64,000 nucleotides of DNA from Metellina segmentata (lineage: Eukaryota; Arthropoda; Arachnida; Araneae; Tetragnathidae). Shown here piece by piece: positions 10,868 through 24,174 of the stretch. The stretch's first letter is position 1. Each line of letters opens with the position of its first letter. The position numbers and the translations under genes were made by a program. The DNA lies in assembly GCA_947359465.1 (NCBI GenBank), contig OX375881.1:119904738-119968737 (forward strand). The letters are read 5' to 3'. The notes under the pieces are model-generated. The model worked only from the letters and a program-made list of their open reading frames with translations. It was not told the DNA's origin and ran no database searches.

Positions 10868-12011
10868 AAGATTTTTTTCCCGATGCGGCTATTAGTTTAG
10901 GGTTTATTAAGTGTCAAAATTGAAGAAGCGAAATTTCTTCCGCGAGTGAGCAAAACACATACAAATTTTCAGTCTTCAGCCGTGAGTTTTTTTTAAAGAG
11001 TACCTCTCAACGTAAATTTTTGCAGCTCGTCGAGTTTTTTTTAAATTTTAATTTGGTTCTTGATAATATTTTTTTTGAAATTCGGGAAAAATCAGGACAT
11101 TTTTTTAAAACTGCCGTATCTATATTTTATTACCATTAGTTTTTAATTTTAAAAATATCGCAGTATACCTCAGAATGTACTCTTTCTTACGGTACTATTA
11201 TTTTTGAAATCGGTTAATAATTAAATTGGATGCGATCAAAAGTTGGTCATACAAAATTCGGAATCTTTGGATATTTTCGCTACTTTTTGTTACAACCGTT
11301 AACTAAAACTGTCGTATCTATATTTTATTACTATTAGTTTTTAAAATATCGCAGTATACCTCAGACTATACTCTTTCTTACGGTACCATTATTTTAAAAA
11401 TTGGTTCATAAATAAATTCGATGCAATCAAAAGTTGGTGACACAAATTTCGTATTTTTTATTTCGCAGAGGGTTGTATTTTTGACTGTTGGGTTTGCCAG
11501 ATATCAAATTTATCGTAGCAACAATTGCCATAAAAACGATTTATTTTTATTTGGCGATGAAAAAGGCTCGCTTTTTTCCCTCTGTTCTCAGACGAATTAT
11601 CGAGAAAGTACAGATCGTAAAGTTTGGAGATTTAACAGTTTACTTAAAATTGTAGAGGGAACAAGATGCAGAAGATTTTTTACTCATGCGGCTATTAGTT
11701 TAGGGTGCATTAAGTGTTAAAGTAAAAAAGAGTGAAATCACTTGCGTAAGAGGTATTGGTTTGCGTAGCAATCCCCGGGGGTCGGCGAGCAGGGGGCGAA
11801 GCCCTCGCTGTGACGTCATGGACCGTAAAGTGAAATCAGGATAATACAAATTATTCAGATAGTTTCACTCTGCGAAAGGAATGTTGGTTTGCGAAGCAAA
11901 CCAAATGCCACATGTAAAAGAAGTGTTGGTTAGCGAAGCAAACCAAATGGAATTGCGTAGCAATCCCCAGGGGTTGGCGAGCGCAAGCGAGCAGGGGGCG
12001 GAGCCCCCTAG
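10868..12011 (+). mobile_element. Helitron-like non-autonomous composite
   Basis: Several direct repeats: ATGCGGCTATTAGTTTAGGG at about 10880 and 11690, and a block of about 125 bp (TATCTATATTTTATTAC to ATGCRATCAAAAGTTGGT) at 11110 and 11312. The 3' part holds palindromes (TGGTTTGCGAAGCAAACCA at 11885-11903 and a near-copy at about 11925-11945). It ends in a GC-rich hairpin, GGGGGC-GGA-GCCCCC (11994-12008), running directly into CTAG and then T, as in Helitron-like termini. The 5' boundary is not resolved. A frame at 11421-11720 has no recognised domain. Confidence 0.45.
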
Positions 12012-13511
12012 TATTCTAAATAAATATTGATTTATATGTCATGTCACATACTCAATTTTTTATTTAACAAATTTATTTATAATTATTATAAAAACAAATG
12101 TATAGGGCCTGCAGAAATTTAAATAAAAAAATCCGATCATGATTTTTTTACACCTTTCTTACAACACACCCCATGAAGGAGGAATTTCGATTTTAGTACA
12201 CTTTACATGCAGTGTAGATCGTGTGAAAAAAAGTTTTATTTGTTGCCTTAATTATGATAGTAAAATGATAATGAATATTTTTTCTGCTTTGCCTCTAACT
12301 ATTCGTACTCCAAACAGTTGTTACAAAAATAAAGTGAATTTCCTGTAACAGATTTGATTATTTAATGTAATTTATCTTGTAAATGTTTACGAAACCATTC
12401 TTGTACTTTAATACTTATCTACAGGGCTCCCTCCAAAATAAAATTCTACCTATGTTCTGTTAAAAGTGAGTATTAACAATTTTCTCAAAATAGGGTAAAA
12501 AAAAAAATCAAATGTAAAACAGGATTAATTTTTACACTTCAAAATAGAATTGTTTTTTACAAGTTCAAATAGATTACACAAATTCGGAAAAGAAAAGTTT
12601 AAATATAATTTAGATTTAAAATTTGAGTCTTGTGAAAAATTGATTCCTTTTTTAGGCATAGCTTGATGAAAACATTTAAAAAAACAAACTGTTGTGTCAA
12701 AAATTATTCTCCTAAAGAAATCAATTCACCAAATTCCTCCTTAAAACAGATTTGCACCATGAGCTGATGTTACAATTCCAGTGCTCTAACCACTATGAAA
12801 AGAGGACACAAATGCTAGGTGTTAATTTTATATAATAGCCATATATCGTAGTTCTTCGATTAATGGTTCCGTATGAGACATTGCGTATATGAAGGGCGAA
12901 CTCAACAAATGCTGGTCTTGAGAAAAATGCATTTTAATGTGGAGCTCAACGCTCTTAGAACATAGGGAATTAATTGCCTATCTTAGTGTTCTTAGCAAAT
13001 CCTGCATATTTATAAAAGTTCTCACAAAACCAGTAAAACTTCTATTTCAAGGACATAATTCTAGTAATACTTCAGTGATGTATCAAGATGCTTTTGGTCT
13101 ACAATTTTAAAAGAAACCATTATCAAAAATTCTCATTGCTTTGAGATCCTATTTGTATCATTTCTGAAAACCTTTTTTTAACATCAATTTCAAAGTAAAA
13201 ATCATATTATTACTTTAAAAACATGAAAATTTTTTGATATGTTGCTTTAAAAATAAGGTAAAAAATTGCAGAAATAACACAACAGAAAAAGTATAACTTA
13301 TATATTCCAGTTGCAAGAGATTTGAAATAAAAGAGATAAGTGGAAAATAAATTGCTGTTTAAAAACAATAACTTAACAAATATGTATTCAAAATTATACA
13401 TAGAGCATAATGTGTTTGTTTTAAAATTGAAAATTCTCTCATTGCTTTAAATTTTCACTATATTTCACCAAAAGAAAAGCATTCTTACGAATTAAAAAAA
13501 CATGTGATGTT
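12012..13511. other. Intergenic, no gene seen
   Basis: AT-rich. Contains one interspersed-repeat copy at about 12880-12965 (GAAGGGCGAACTCAACAAAT, then GCTCTTAGAACA) that matches 47575-47665. Nothing else recognised. Confidence 0.5.
12880..12965 (+). repeat. Interspersed repeat D, copy 1
   Basis: TATATGAAGGGCGAACTCAA, AATGCTGGT, GCATTTTAATGTGGAGCTC and CTCTTAGAACA appear in the same order at 47575-47665. Family unknown. Confidence 0.5.
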
Positions 13512-14395
13512 CTTTGCAATTAAAAGACGTTGTTCAATGGTCGCTGAACGTCAGCAAAACGATCTGTTAATTCTTCAACGGTGGAATCTACTGCTAACCA
13601 ATCAGAGCGCGGCAACTGGTGGAGTGCCAGCGCTGGGATTTAAGCCCACTTGTTGGCTCCTTTTTGCTCCTGCGGTCGGATATTTGAATTTTGTTGTAGG
13701 GTTTTTATAGTATTATAAATATTGTATCCTTTTATTATATAAGTTAATAATTATATAAGTTAGTGTTTTATGTATGCTTTTTGTTACATCAGAATGGTCC
13801 TAAACCAGGGGCGGATACGACACCATCATCCTAAAGCAAAGGGGACGGCAGAGGGGCGGAAAAATATCAGCTGGTAGTAAGTTCAGGAGTGGTTCTTAGA
13901 TTATTTATGTAAAATCAACGGAAGCATGGAAACTAAAAAAAGGGTATTAAAAATTAGGAAAAGTAATTTAGAATCAAAAGGAATTAAATTGGAATTAAAA
14001 AAAAAAATTTGGAGGATCTAAAAATTATTCCGCCATCTGCGTTCGAACTCGGGAAGTCATCCTCCGCTGCCGTCGCCAATCTGAAGTTAGGTGACTTTAG
14101 CCATTAGCCCATTATTGCTTCACGAAAAGAAGCTCTTTAAAAGAAGACCTCATTTTCGCTTCCCCTTAGTATAAGTAGGCGAGAAATATATGAGGATTCA
14201 ATCAGAGTCAACTACACAATATCATGTGACCATGTGGTGTGGGAGAGTCGCCAAAGAAACAAGATCGCCAACCACTTCACAACAACAGGGTTGCCACGCT
14301 CTGATTGGTTAGCAGTAAGTCCACCGTTGAAGAATTAACAGATCGTGTCAGCAAACACCATGTCCAATTCTAAGATCGACTTACGAGTTGCAAAG
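13512..14395. mobile_element. 884-bp element with long terminal inverted repeats
   Basis: Left arm (13512 to about 13622) and the complement of the right arm (14395 to about 14287) align over roughly 105 bp. They share CTTTGCAA ends, then CGATCTGTTAATTCTTCAAC, GGTGGA, CTACTGCTAACCAATCAGAG and CGYGGCAAC. The outer 40 bp are more diverged than the inner 65. The interior has no ORF with a domain but contains a minus-strand tRNA-like stretch near 14030-14110 (GGCTAATGGCTAAAGTCACC, GAGTTCGAACGC). A target-site duplication is not evident. It could be a foldback/MITE element. Confidence 0.7.
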
Positions 14396-15149
14396 AGGAC
14401 TTTCTGAACAACCCCCTCATCAAAACAATCGGGGGGGGGGGGGGTGTCAGATATGGTGTATGGTCTTCTGACAATGAGTAAAAGAAATAGTTAGCAATAC
14501 TGCTGATACCCTGGCGTTTTGGGTTTATGATGACGTGATCTTCAGACCCGTATGGCTGGTTCGAGTGTTAAATTATACTTTTATTTAAACAGTAAGAAAT
14601 GTCAAAGTTATTATTTCATTACCTAATTCTGAGCTTATTACCATTATGGCAGATTTGTGATACCTTGGTGCATTACAAGGGGTTATATCAAACCTTACAT
14701 TCGCTTTAGATGGAAAAACATTCATGCATTATTCAGAATTTGAACCATAAGCCCTGCAAATACATATACAGGAGTTGAAAGAAACAGAAATATTTTCATA
14801 AGCATAAAGAACTAGAAAACAACACATTGAAATGAAAACTTTTTTGTTCATCTTTATAACAAAGCTGCAACAATTTATCACTTCATATTAACCGAGAAGT
14901 TATTTCGAACGACACATCGATTTGTACTACTGAATCCAGTATAAAACTTTCAGAATACTAGCGTGCCTCCTGAGACACCTAAAAGATAGAAACCTTCGAT
15001 ATGAAAAAGCACAATATTATCTTATGTAAAACCAAATTAGTACTTCCAGTATGCAAAGCAACAACCAATATAGGATATTAAGACAAATCAACATGGAAAC
15101 TAACACACAAGGTTTTAAATGATTACCAAACATGCACATTTTTAAATGT
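14396..15149. other. Intergenic downstream of NACA
   Basis: No gene recognised. A 14-base G run occurs at 14431-14444. The right part is probably the region just past the NACA 3' end. Confidence 0.4.
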
Positions 15150-15155
15150 TTTATT
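15150..15155 (-). terminator. NACA: NACA polyadenylation signal (AATAAA)
   Basis: AATAAA on the minus strand, about 135 nt after the NACA stop codon, and the nearest canonical hexamer downstream of it. Confidence 0.5.
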
Positions 15156-15288
15156 GAAACGAAAGGGACAAATGAATTGAAGAAACTTTTACTATTGATC
15201 GTAGAATTTATCATAATTTTATGTAACTTTTTAAAGAAAAGCTTCTCCATGCGTGCTTACCACCACACTCGGGGGGCTACGCAGGGCA

Positions 15289-16620
<1,332 letters not shown>

Positions 16621-19359
16621 ATGTTTCGTAATAGGATAATTTCTTGCTCCAATGTGATTTTGTGTCTTGCACTATTCAAATTTGTAAACTGTCTGTTTGA
16701 AGATCAAGTAGGAAAATTTGACTGGCGGCAGCAGTATATAGGGAAAGTCAAATTTGCATACATCGATCCATCCATCGCTGGTTCTCAAAAATTCATTGTT
16801 GCTACTGATGAAAATGTTATTGCATGTTTAAGTACTCGTACTGGGAGCATTATATGGCGGCAAATTTTAGAGAGTGGAAATGCCGGAATAATCAATGCTA
16901 TGTCTGAAAATGGAGATTTAATAACCATCAGTGGAGGGGGTCAATTCATTCGTAGTTGGGATCCTAATACTGGAGTTCTGCAGTGGGAAACTTCTTTTCC
17001 TCAAATACCGAAAAATAACGCGATGTTACATTTCTATATTAGCTCCTCCACCAAAGAAATAGTCAGGGTAGAGACCCTGCCCAATCAACATGCTAAAGTT
17101 TCGGTGTACAGTTTCACGAGAGCCTCGTTAAAAACGTCTGATGTCATACCTGCACCGTGGTACGACAAAAGTATCAATTGTAGCTTTATTTCAGGGGGCT
17201 GCTTTGTTTGTGTAGAGGGCAACAAAAGCCTCCATCTCTTGTCAATCAAGGACAGTGGTGCCTTCATACCTGTTACTCTGAACAGTCTTGGCTTTCAACT
17301 CTCAGAATCTGTTCAGTCAGTTGCTGCTGTTGCACTGCCTTATCAAGAATCCTCTGACAAACCAGTCTTGGCTCTCAAGATGGATGATGGCAGTATGCTC
17401 CTGCAAATACAGCCTCCAGGAATAAAGTTAATGAAAATCCTATACCCAATAAATAAAATAACCTCAACACTCATTGACAACAAGTTAGTGCTATTTTCAC
17501 TCGTACGCTCGGAAGAATCGTATGAAATAGAAGCATTTGACGTGGAATCCGCAACAAAGGTGGACCATTTAAGCGGAACATTCTCTATCACTGAAGAACG
17601 TGGGGATTTGGAAGCATTCTACATACTCCCATACATAAAAAAAGACCATGGCGTGAGTTACAAAATGTTGTTAACGTTTGAAGATCACTCGATTCTTGTC
17701 ATCCATCAGCAAGGAAGGTTGGTATGGTCTCGGGAAGAAGCATTATCTAAAATTATATCCTCTGAGGTGTTGGATTTGCCCTTATCTGACACAGATGCGA
17801 ATATAGAGCAAGAATTCGGTCAAACCGATGCTGGGGTCATTTCGATGTTCATAACTCGATTGAAATCTCAAGTTTACTTGTTGCAGACGTTTCTGTTGCA
17901 AGCACTGGTAGGCTTCAAAGGTGACGGTGACAACAGTGGAGATGACAAGAAGACCCTTAGTCGCGACACATTTGGATTACACAAGATTATTGTTGTCCTG
18001 TCCAAGCCCGGAAAAGCATTTGGTATCGATAATCTCTCTGGATTGATTATTTGGAGCCACTTTGAAAAAAACTTTTCCCCTTTCAACCTAATAAACAAAC
18101 TGAATTTCCCGTTATTTGTGCAGCGAACCACCTCTCACTTTCCATATCCACCCGTCTGTACGGCAGTGGGTAAAGATTTTAATTCCGGACGTAGTCGAAT
18201 TTACTCCTTTGACCCCATTACCGGCGTCACCTTGGAAAGCAAAACACTTCCCTATGACGTCATACAAGTCATGCCTGCTGGAAGTCTTAGTTATTACCTA
18301 AGGGAAATACTTCTCCTCGACTCTAACCTTAAGGTCCATGTGTATCCGGAATCGCACGACGTAAAGAAGCACAAACATTCCCATTTCATGTTCACCGCAA
18401 ACTCTGACACTGGTAGCTTGGTTGGATATTCTCTTGCAAGCAATGGCGAGAACCACTTGAGCGCAATCGAGGTTTGGAAGACCAAACTGCCACAGCCGAT
18501 AGTGATGGTCGCTGCAAAGCGTCCTCTGGAGCACGTCCACTCCCAGGGGAGGGTGATGGGTGACCGAAGTGTCCTTTACAAATACCTCAACCCCAACCTA
18601 GCTGCAGTATTCAGCGAAGGCAGCGATTCAATTCAGAAGACGTTCTGCAACGTCTATCTCATTGACGTCGTCACCGGAGCGGTTATTTACTCGGCGTCAC
18701 ACAAGAGATGCAGGGGCCCAGTCCACGTTGTTCATGCAGAAAATTGGCTCATCTACAGCTACTACAACGACAAGTCCAGAAGAATTGAAATCTCGTCGGT
18801 GGAACTGTTCGAGGGCAAGTTCCAGAGCAACACGACTGCGTTTTCTTCGTTCACGCCACCACCCTTGCCACTCGTCGAGCATCAAACATACATATTTCCG
18901 TCTACCATCGTCGCGATGGCCGATACTGTTACGGAGAGAGGAATGACCAATAAGCACCTTTTAATAGTCTTGCCTTCTGGGGGAATCTTGGAGTTGCCCA
19001 AAACCTTTCTGGACCCGAGACGACCCATCACGCCACTGCCAGAGCACAGAGAAGAGGGCCTCATTCCCTACATTCCAGAACTTCCCATCATGTCTGAGGG
19101 TATTATAAACTACAATCAAAGCGTGATGCGCGTGAAAGGCGTAGTCACAGCGCCTTCGGGATTAGAATCGACGAGTCTCGTGTTCGTCCACGGACTGGAT
19201 CTGTTCTACACCCGAGTCACCCCTTCGAAGACTTTTGACATTTTGAAAGACGACTTCGATCACTACTTGATCAGTGTCGTGCTCTTGGGCCTACTGGCCC
19301 TCTCGTACACTACGAAGAGGCTGGCTGCTCGCAAGACACTGAGGGCAGCTTGGAAGTGA
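16621..19359 (+). CDS. EMC1: ER membrane protein complex subunit 1
   Basis: Largest lumenal subunit of the ER membrane complex, the insertase for tail-anchored and multipass membrane proteins. 912 residues in a single open exon, near the length of insect orthologues (about 915) and shorter than the human protein (about 993). Residues 1 to about 25 form a signal peptide (hydrophobic VILCLALFKFVNC before FEDQVGKFDWRQQYIG). Next come lumenal beta-propeller-type PQQ/WD-like repeats (for example VIACLSTRTGSIIWRQ), then the conserved C-terminal DUF1620 region (about 700-870, including FPSTIVAMADTVTERGMTNK and DPRRP). One transmembrane segment (about 882-898) and a short basic cytosolic tail end the protein. 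The complete absence of introns contrasts with AASDH nearby. The first part of the gene is distinctly more AT-rich than the last third. No frameshifts, so called functional. Confidence 0.97.
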   Translation: MFRNRIISCSNVILCLALFKFVNCLFEDQVGKFDWRQQYIGKVKFAYIDPSIAGSQKFIVATDENVIACLSTRTGSIIWRQILESGNAGIINAMSENGDLITISGGGQFIRSWDPNTGVLQWETSFPQIPKNNAMLHFYISSSTKEIVRVETLPNQHAKVSVYSFTRASLKTSDVIPAPWYDKSINCSFISGGCFVCVEGNKSLHLLSIKDSGAFIPVTLNSLGFQLSESVQSVAAVALPYQESSDKPVLALKMDDGSMLLQIQPPGIKLMKILYPINKITSTLIDNKLVLFSLVRSEESYEIEAFDVESATKVDHLSGTFSITEERGDLEAFYILPYIKKDHGVSYKMLLTFEDHSILVIHQQGRLVWSREEALSKIISSEVLDLPLSDTDANIEQEFGQTDAGVISMFITRLKSQVYLLQTFLLQALVGFKGDGDNSGDDKKTLSRDTFGLHKIIVVLSKPGKAFGIDNLSGLIIWSHFEKNFSPFNLINKLNFPLFVQRTTSHFPYPPVCTAVGKDFNSGRSRIYSFDPITGVTLESKTLPYDVIQVMPAGSLSYYLREILLLDSNLKVHVYPESHDVKKHKHSHFMFTANSDTGSLVGYSLASNGENHLSAIEVWKTKLPQPIVMVAAKRPLEHVHSQGRVMGDRSVLYKYLNPNLAAVFSEGSDSIQKTFCNVYLIDVVTGAVIYSASHKRCRGPVHVVHAENWLIYSYYNDKSRRIEISSVELFEGKFQSNTTAFSSFTPPPLPLVEHQTYIFPSTIVAMADTVTERGMTNKHLLIVLPSGGILELPKTFLDPRRPITPLPEHREEGLIPYIPELPIMSEGIINYNQSVMRVKGVVTAPSGLESTSLVFVHGLDLFYTRVTPSKTFDILKDDFDHYLISVVLLGLLALSYTTKRLAARKTLRAAWK

Positions 19360-22300
19360 AAATTATGAACAAAACAAATTTATCTCAAATCTATGCAAAT
19401 AGACTATTTAAGTAATATGTGCGTTGGGAGATTTTATTTATTGTCAGTATTTATGACTCACTGTTGCATAATTTATTTTTACTTTGAAATTGCATCTTAA
19501 CTATGCAAACAATTTATATTATTTTGAGGATAGAATTTTTAAATTTCATATTTATAATCTAGTGTACAGAAATTTTAAAGGCACTTTCTTTTACCCCCTC
19601 AGCCTGCACATTTTTGGATTCTATTGGAAGCGTAAAGAAAGTTCTATGGGGGCCTGGATGTTGATGACCAAGAAATTGCTTTAAAGCAGGGTTTGAAATT
19701 AATGGTCATTGGTTGTATTTTGCACCTATTCATTTCTTTGACCTTTAGGATTCAGTAGTCGGTTTCGATGCTGAATTTTTTTGTTTTGATTGCCACAAAT
19801 TCCAACTATTGTTCTTCTAACAATCTAGTCTTACTTTCAAATAAGTATGTTGAATTCAACTGTTCACAGAGACGAACTTTATTTAAAATTTCAGCCATAT
19901 TGAACATTTTGTTGGAAAATATTTGTTGTCATGGTACAGCTTTGATATGAGGACTTGAGGCAATGCTTTTGGTACGAGTTGTGGCAGGCAAGGTAATCCT
20001 GCTTTAGTAGGACTATGGCAACCTCATGGTTATTTTAGTCTTTTATTAATTTTTGCAAATCATTATCGTTTGATTTTAGCATGCCTAAACAATTTGTTTG
20101 CTAGAAATGTGATTTTTTGCAGCATTTATAATACACAGCTGGTTCCATTATACTTAAAACTAATTAATTATTTAACTTTGTCAAACTTCTATTACAATAT
20201 TTGTGAAGAAAATGAGGATTTTTTTTATTAAAGTAAATACGTAGTAAAATTCTCAGTTGTGTGTGGAATTTTGTTTTTAAAATTCTCTTAAGCTAAATTT
20301 TCTCTTAGTTAATGTCTTAATTATTATCTGCAAAGCCTAAAATTCTTCCTTGGCGACATAACAAGCACACCATAAGTGTTGCTGCAAAAAAGTATCAAAT
20401 CTGTACCTATCCTTCTAACAATCTTCTGTTGCTTTCAAATAAGTGTATCAAAGTTGTAATGCCCACAAAAACAAACTAAATTTGAAATTGCAGCCAAGTT
20501 AAACTTTTTGAAAACTGAGGGTAAATATTAATCACCTTCTTTCTGCACTTAATTTCTAACCCTGCTTTTAAGAGATGCAAATGCACCATCTTTTAAAAAT
20601 TTAATGAGTTCAAAATCAGACAACTCACAAACTAGAAATTTGTTGTTACATAAATTGCACTATAAAACCTCAGAAAAAGAAGTACCCCTCTGAATCACTT
20701 TCAGAAGTGGCAGGAAATAGATTTATTTCACTGTTGTCATGATCCATTGTCATTGAATGGGCTGCTATTGAAGGTCTTAAATTTTTTAATCCTAGCTTTG
20801 AGTGTTTCATTTTGAAATGTCTAAGGAAATAAATTTGTAGTTTCTAAACAACAGAAGACTCCCAAATACAGTGGAGAGAGGCAATGACCCTCCAAAAATG
20901 TTCGTCATCCTCAGAGTCCAGACCCTGGTTAATAATTTGGTTGTTCTACAGTTGTCGCACACATGACCTTGTAGAACCATTTTAATCAAAGTATTTTTAA
21001 GGTAAGCCAAAATGTCGATCTGGTTTGCATTCGAACATCTAGCATTAGAAGAAATGTGCTGATTGGTAACTTATTTTGAGTTGCTGTTGTAAGTACAAAA
21101 TTAAGCACAATTTTGTTTGCAGTAGAGCATTGATCTTAAAATTTTAAGCACACCAAATCTAAAATAAATTCTCTTAAATATATTAAACTGCCAATCTAAA
21201 CATCATTTGTGCAATAAAAATGTTTTTTCTTTACGTGTACTTTTCGTTTGCATGCTAAGAGCAATAAAAGTTGTAAATATTTTCAGCTTTGTAGTACAGC
21301 AATTTTTATTCTCTATGATTTATTGTGGTCCAATTTAGAACTCAACGCTTTACTGTATATTAAATATGCTGATGAAATGAGGGGATATTTTTGAACTGTG
21401 ATAGCACTGAATGTGAATTAGAAAACTTGTGTGACATTTTACGTCGATTGCTCTTGTAAATTTTATTTTTCAAGTAGTTTAAACCGTTACTAATATATAT
21501 TCAATTTTAAAATTGTTTCATATACTAAAAGGAAATATACCTGAGATTGATTATTTTACTGAGAGTGAAATGTTTGTTTATTACCAAGGGGCTTCGCAAC
21601 ACTTTTTCAGTTATTAAATAAATTAAACTTGAGTGGCCACCAGTACATTAATAAATTTGATTTTGTTTAGTTAAAATTTTAGTCCTTTTACAATGTCTTA
21701 TGTTAAAAGCATCAAGTTTGGTGGCAGAAGTTTGTGGTTTGGTATTTAAAGCCAAAATTTTTTCGTTAGTATTTAAGATATTTTGTTTTGAACTGTAATC
21801 ATTCATTCCCATTTTTGTTACCAATATTTAAAAATTACGAATTTTACAAAATAAACAAGCAGTGTGACTTTATAATTTGCCAGTCTGCTGTTGGCTAAGG
21901 GAATAACTATTTTTCATCCATTAGAAAAGTGATTAGTTTAGCTTTGTAGAGTACGGACGGTACAGCAGTTGCACCTTGACCATGCCAAGAAAGAATTTAG
22001 ACTGGCCAGTACAGCAGTTGTACCTTGAAAGTTATAGGAATCACACCAGTTATATCTAACCGTAGTCTGTAGCATCCAGATTCAAAATTGTCTCATTTAC
22101 TGGTTGAACAAACATGCAGTATTTTTTACTTTTACTGTGTACATTTATTTTTCCATGGAAAGCTGTTAGGGAAATGTCAGTTTTGAGTGATGAAATGTAA
22201 AGGAAATATTTCTATTCTTATTGATGGGAACTAAAATTTCTCAAATGTAAGCAACCTAATTTGTTGTATGATTAAAGATTTACATTTATCTGTAAATGTA

Positions 22301-24174
22301 AGTTATGTCTGAGAAAACTGCATTGGCAATAGTTGTTAGGATTGCTCGTTTAGGTTGTGCATTAGGATGTAAAAGAATAAATATGTTTATAAAATAAAAT
22401 CCTAAATTTCTAGTTTGAACTTTTAAATGAATGTTCCTCATTTAGCTTCAGAAAATCATTACAAGCCATCAAAATTTTGATGGTTATTACTGGTACCAAG
22501 ATTTGTCTAAAAATTCCCAGAAAGTGCCAAGTATATAATTTTTCCAAAACAATACAAAAAGTACCCTAAAACACACTGAATAAATTGTACTATCTGAAAT
22601 TTCAGAAGGAAAAAAGTTTTCCTAGACGGTCATTTATGAAATGTAGTTAGGGAAATTCATCCAAAACTACCCTTTTCCCAAAACAATGACTCAAAAATAG
22701 GTTGAATGACCAAAACGCCTGAATAAATACCTTTTTTGTTCAAGTCACAGCCCTTAAATCAGTTTATTTTTTTTTATGAAACTTTTCTATCTGCTTGAAT
22801 AACATTTTATTGTTGCCAAAAAAATGTCAAATCAGTATCCTAGTTATATGAAAAATTAAGTACCCGTTTCTCCTTGTAAATATATGTTCAGATGCAATAG
22901 ATTAAACATGCATAGAAATATTAATTATTTCACCTTGGAAAATTGGTTCAAGGGAAAACTTGTAATTTAAAGTGGACATGTTTGCACTACCAAGTTCCTG
23001 TGTTAGAAAGTATCCTTGAAATTTTTCTGCAGTCAAATTAAAATTTCTATTGCATGCCTTAGAAAATAATTCAATATACATAAAACTAATTTATTGCCAA
23101 GTCAATTTGTTCACGAATATATAATGTTAACATTGAAGTATGAAATTAGTATGTTAAATACAAAAAAGAATTATAAGGTATATATTCGTGATGTTTTGAA
23201 TCAAGAGTATACTCCAATGAAGGGTGTCGAGTCCCTCCCAAAAAATATATAAGTTATTCATAATACTTTCTTATGGTAACTATTTTTAGCTTAGGTTGCA
23301 CTGTATATCAAAGCATGATTTCAGTAAAGAATTTAGTTTAGTTTAAATGGAAGTCATCACATTTGGGAAAGTGATGATTAAACTCGCTAATCGCACACAA
23401 GAGGTTAGCATTTGTGGTATACTCTTGGTGGGAAACAAGATCTTACTCTATGATAATTTATTTCTTGTATCACAATTGTCAAATATTTGACTTGGTGATG
23501 AAAAATTCATCTAAGGATTGTTTTATGGTGTTTTTCAAACTAAGCCTTGACCTCATTTTATTTCTATCAAATGTGAGGTAATTTGTAGATACATGAAGAC
23601 TATTCTGTCTGTTATCACTGCCAAGCATTGAAAAAAAAATGTGTCTTAATAAAGTTATAGTCAATTCTTGGTTCGGAGCACAAGCTTATTTCTGGATGGA
23701 TATTTTTATGAAGTATTTGTACCTCATAAATTTGTTTCTATTGGAAGTGTAAATTACTGAAAGGATTATAGTCTGCTTTTTTACTCCTACACCATCTCAA
23801 TGTTGCTTCTTACAAATCTTCACAAGCTATGCAATGTGTCTGGACAAAAGCCAGGGATCTTGGCTTTTTCCTGTAGAGAAAAGGTTAAGTTCAGAAATAA
23901 AAACTTTTAATCGAGAAATTTATACTCATTTTTTAAAATTTAAATGCATTCTGAATTGAATCTCTCATCTAGAAAAACGATTTCAGTACATATTGGTTTG
24001 AAAATGTCAAATGAATTATTAAATGTGACACCTGTGGAGCTAAGCTTTCACAGGCTCTTTGATACCACCCTCAACTCCTTTGTGGTGACTACAAAAATTA
24101 AATTGCAATACAATAGTACACAACTGCTTGTGAAAATTGCAACACTATGAAAGAATCATCAGAAATAAAGATAT
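19360..24174. other. Intergenic stretch downstream of EMC1
   Basis: About 4.8 kb of AT-rich DNA including the EMC1 3' UTR; an AATAAA-type signal is not unambiguous. Two diverged direct copies are visible at about 19770-19930 and 20380-20530, sharing CTTCTAACAATCT and CTTTCAAATAAGT. A perfect 18-bp palindrome (CCATCAAAATTTTGATGG) lies at 22466-22483. No coding sequence recognised. Confidence 0.5.

Noticed and set aside
18294..18957. Several 60-95 codon ORFs inside EMC1
   Set aside because: Shadow frames of the conserved EMC1 coding sequence.
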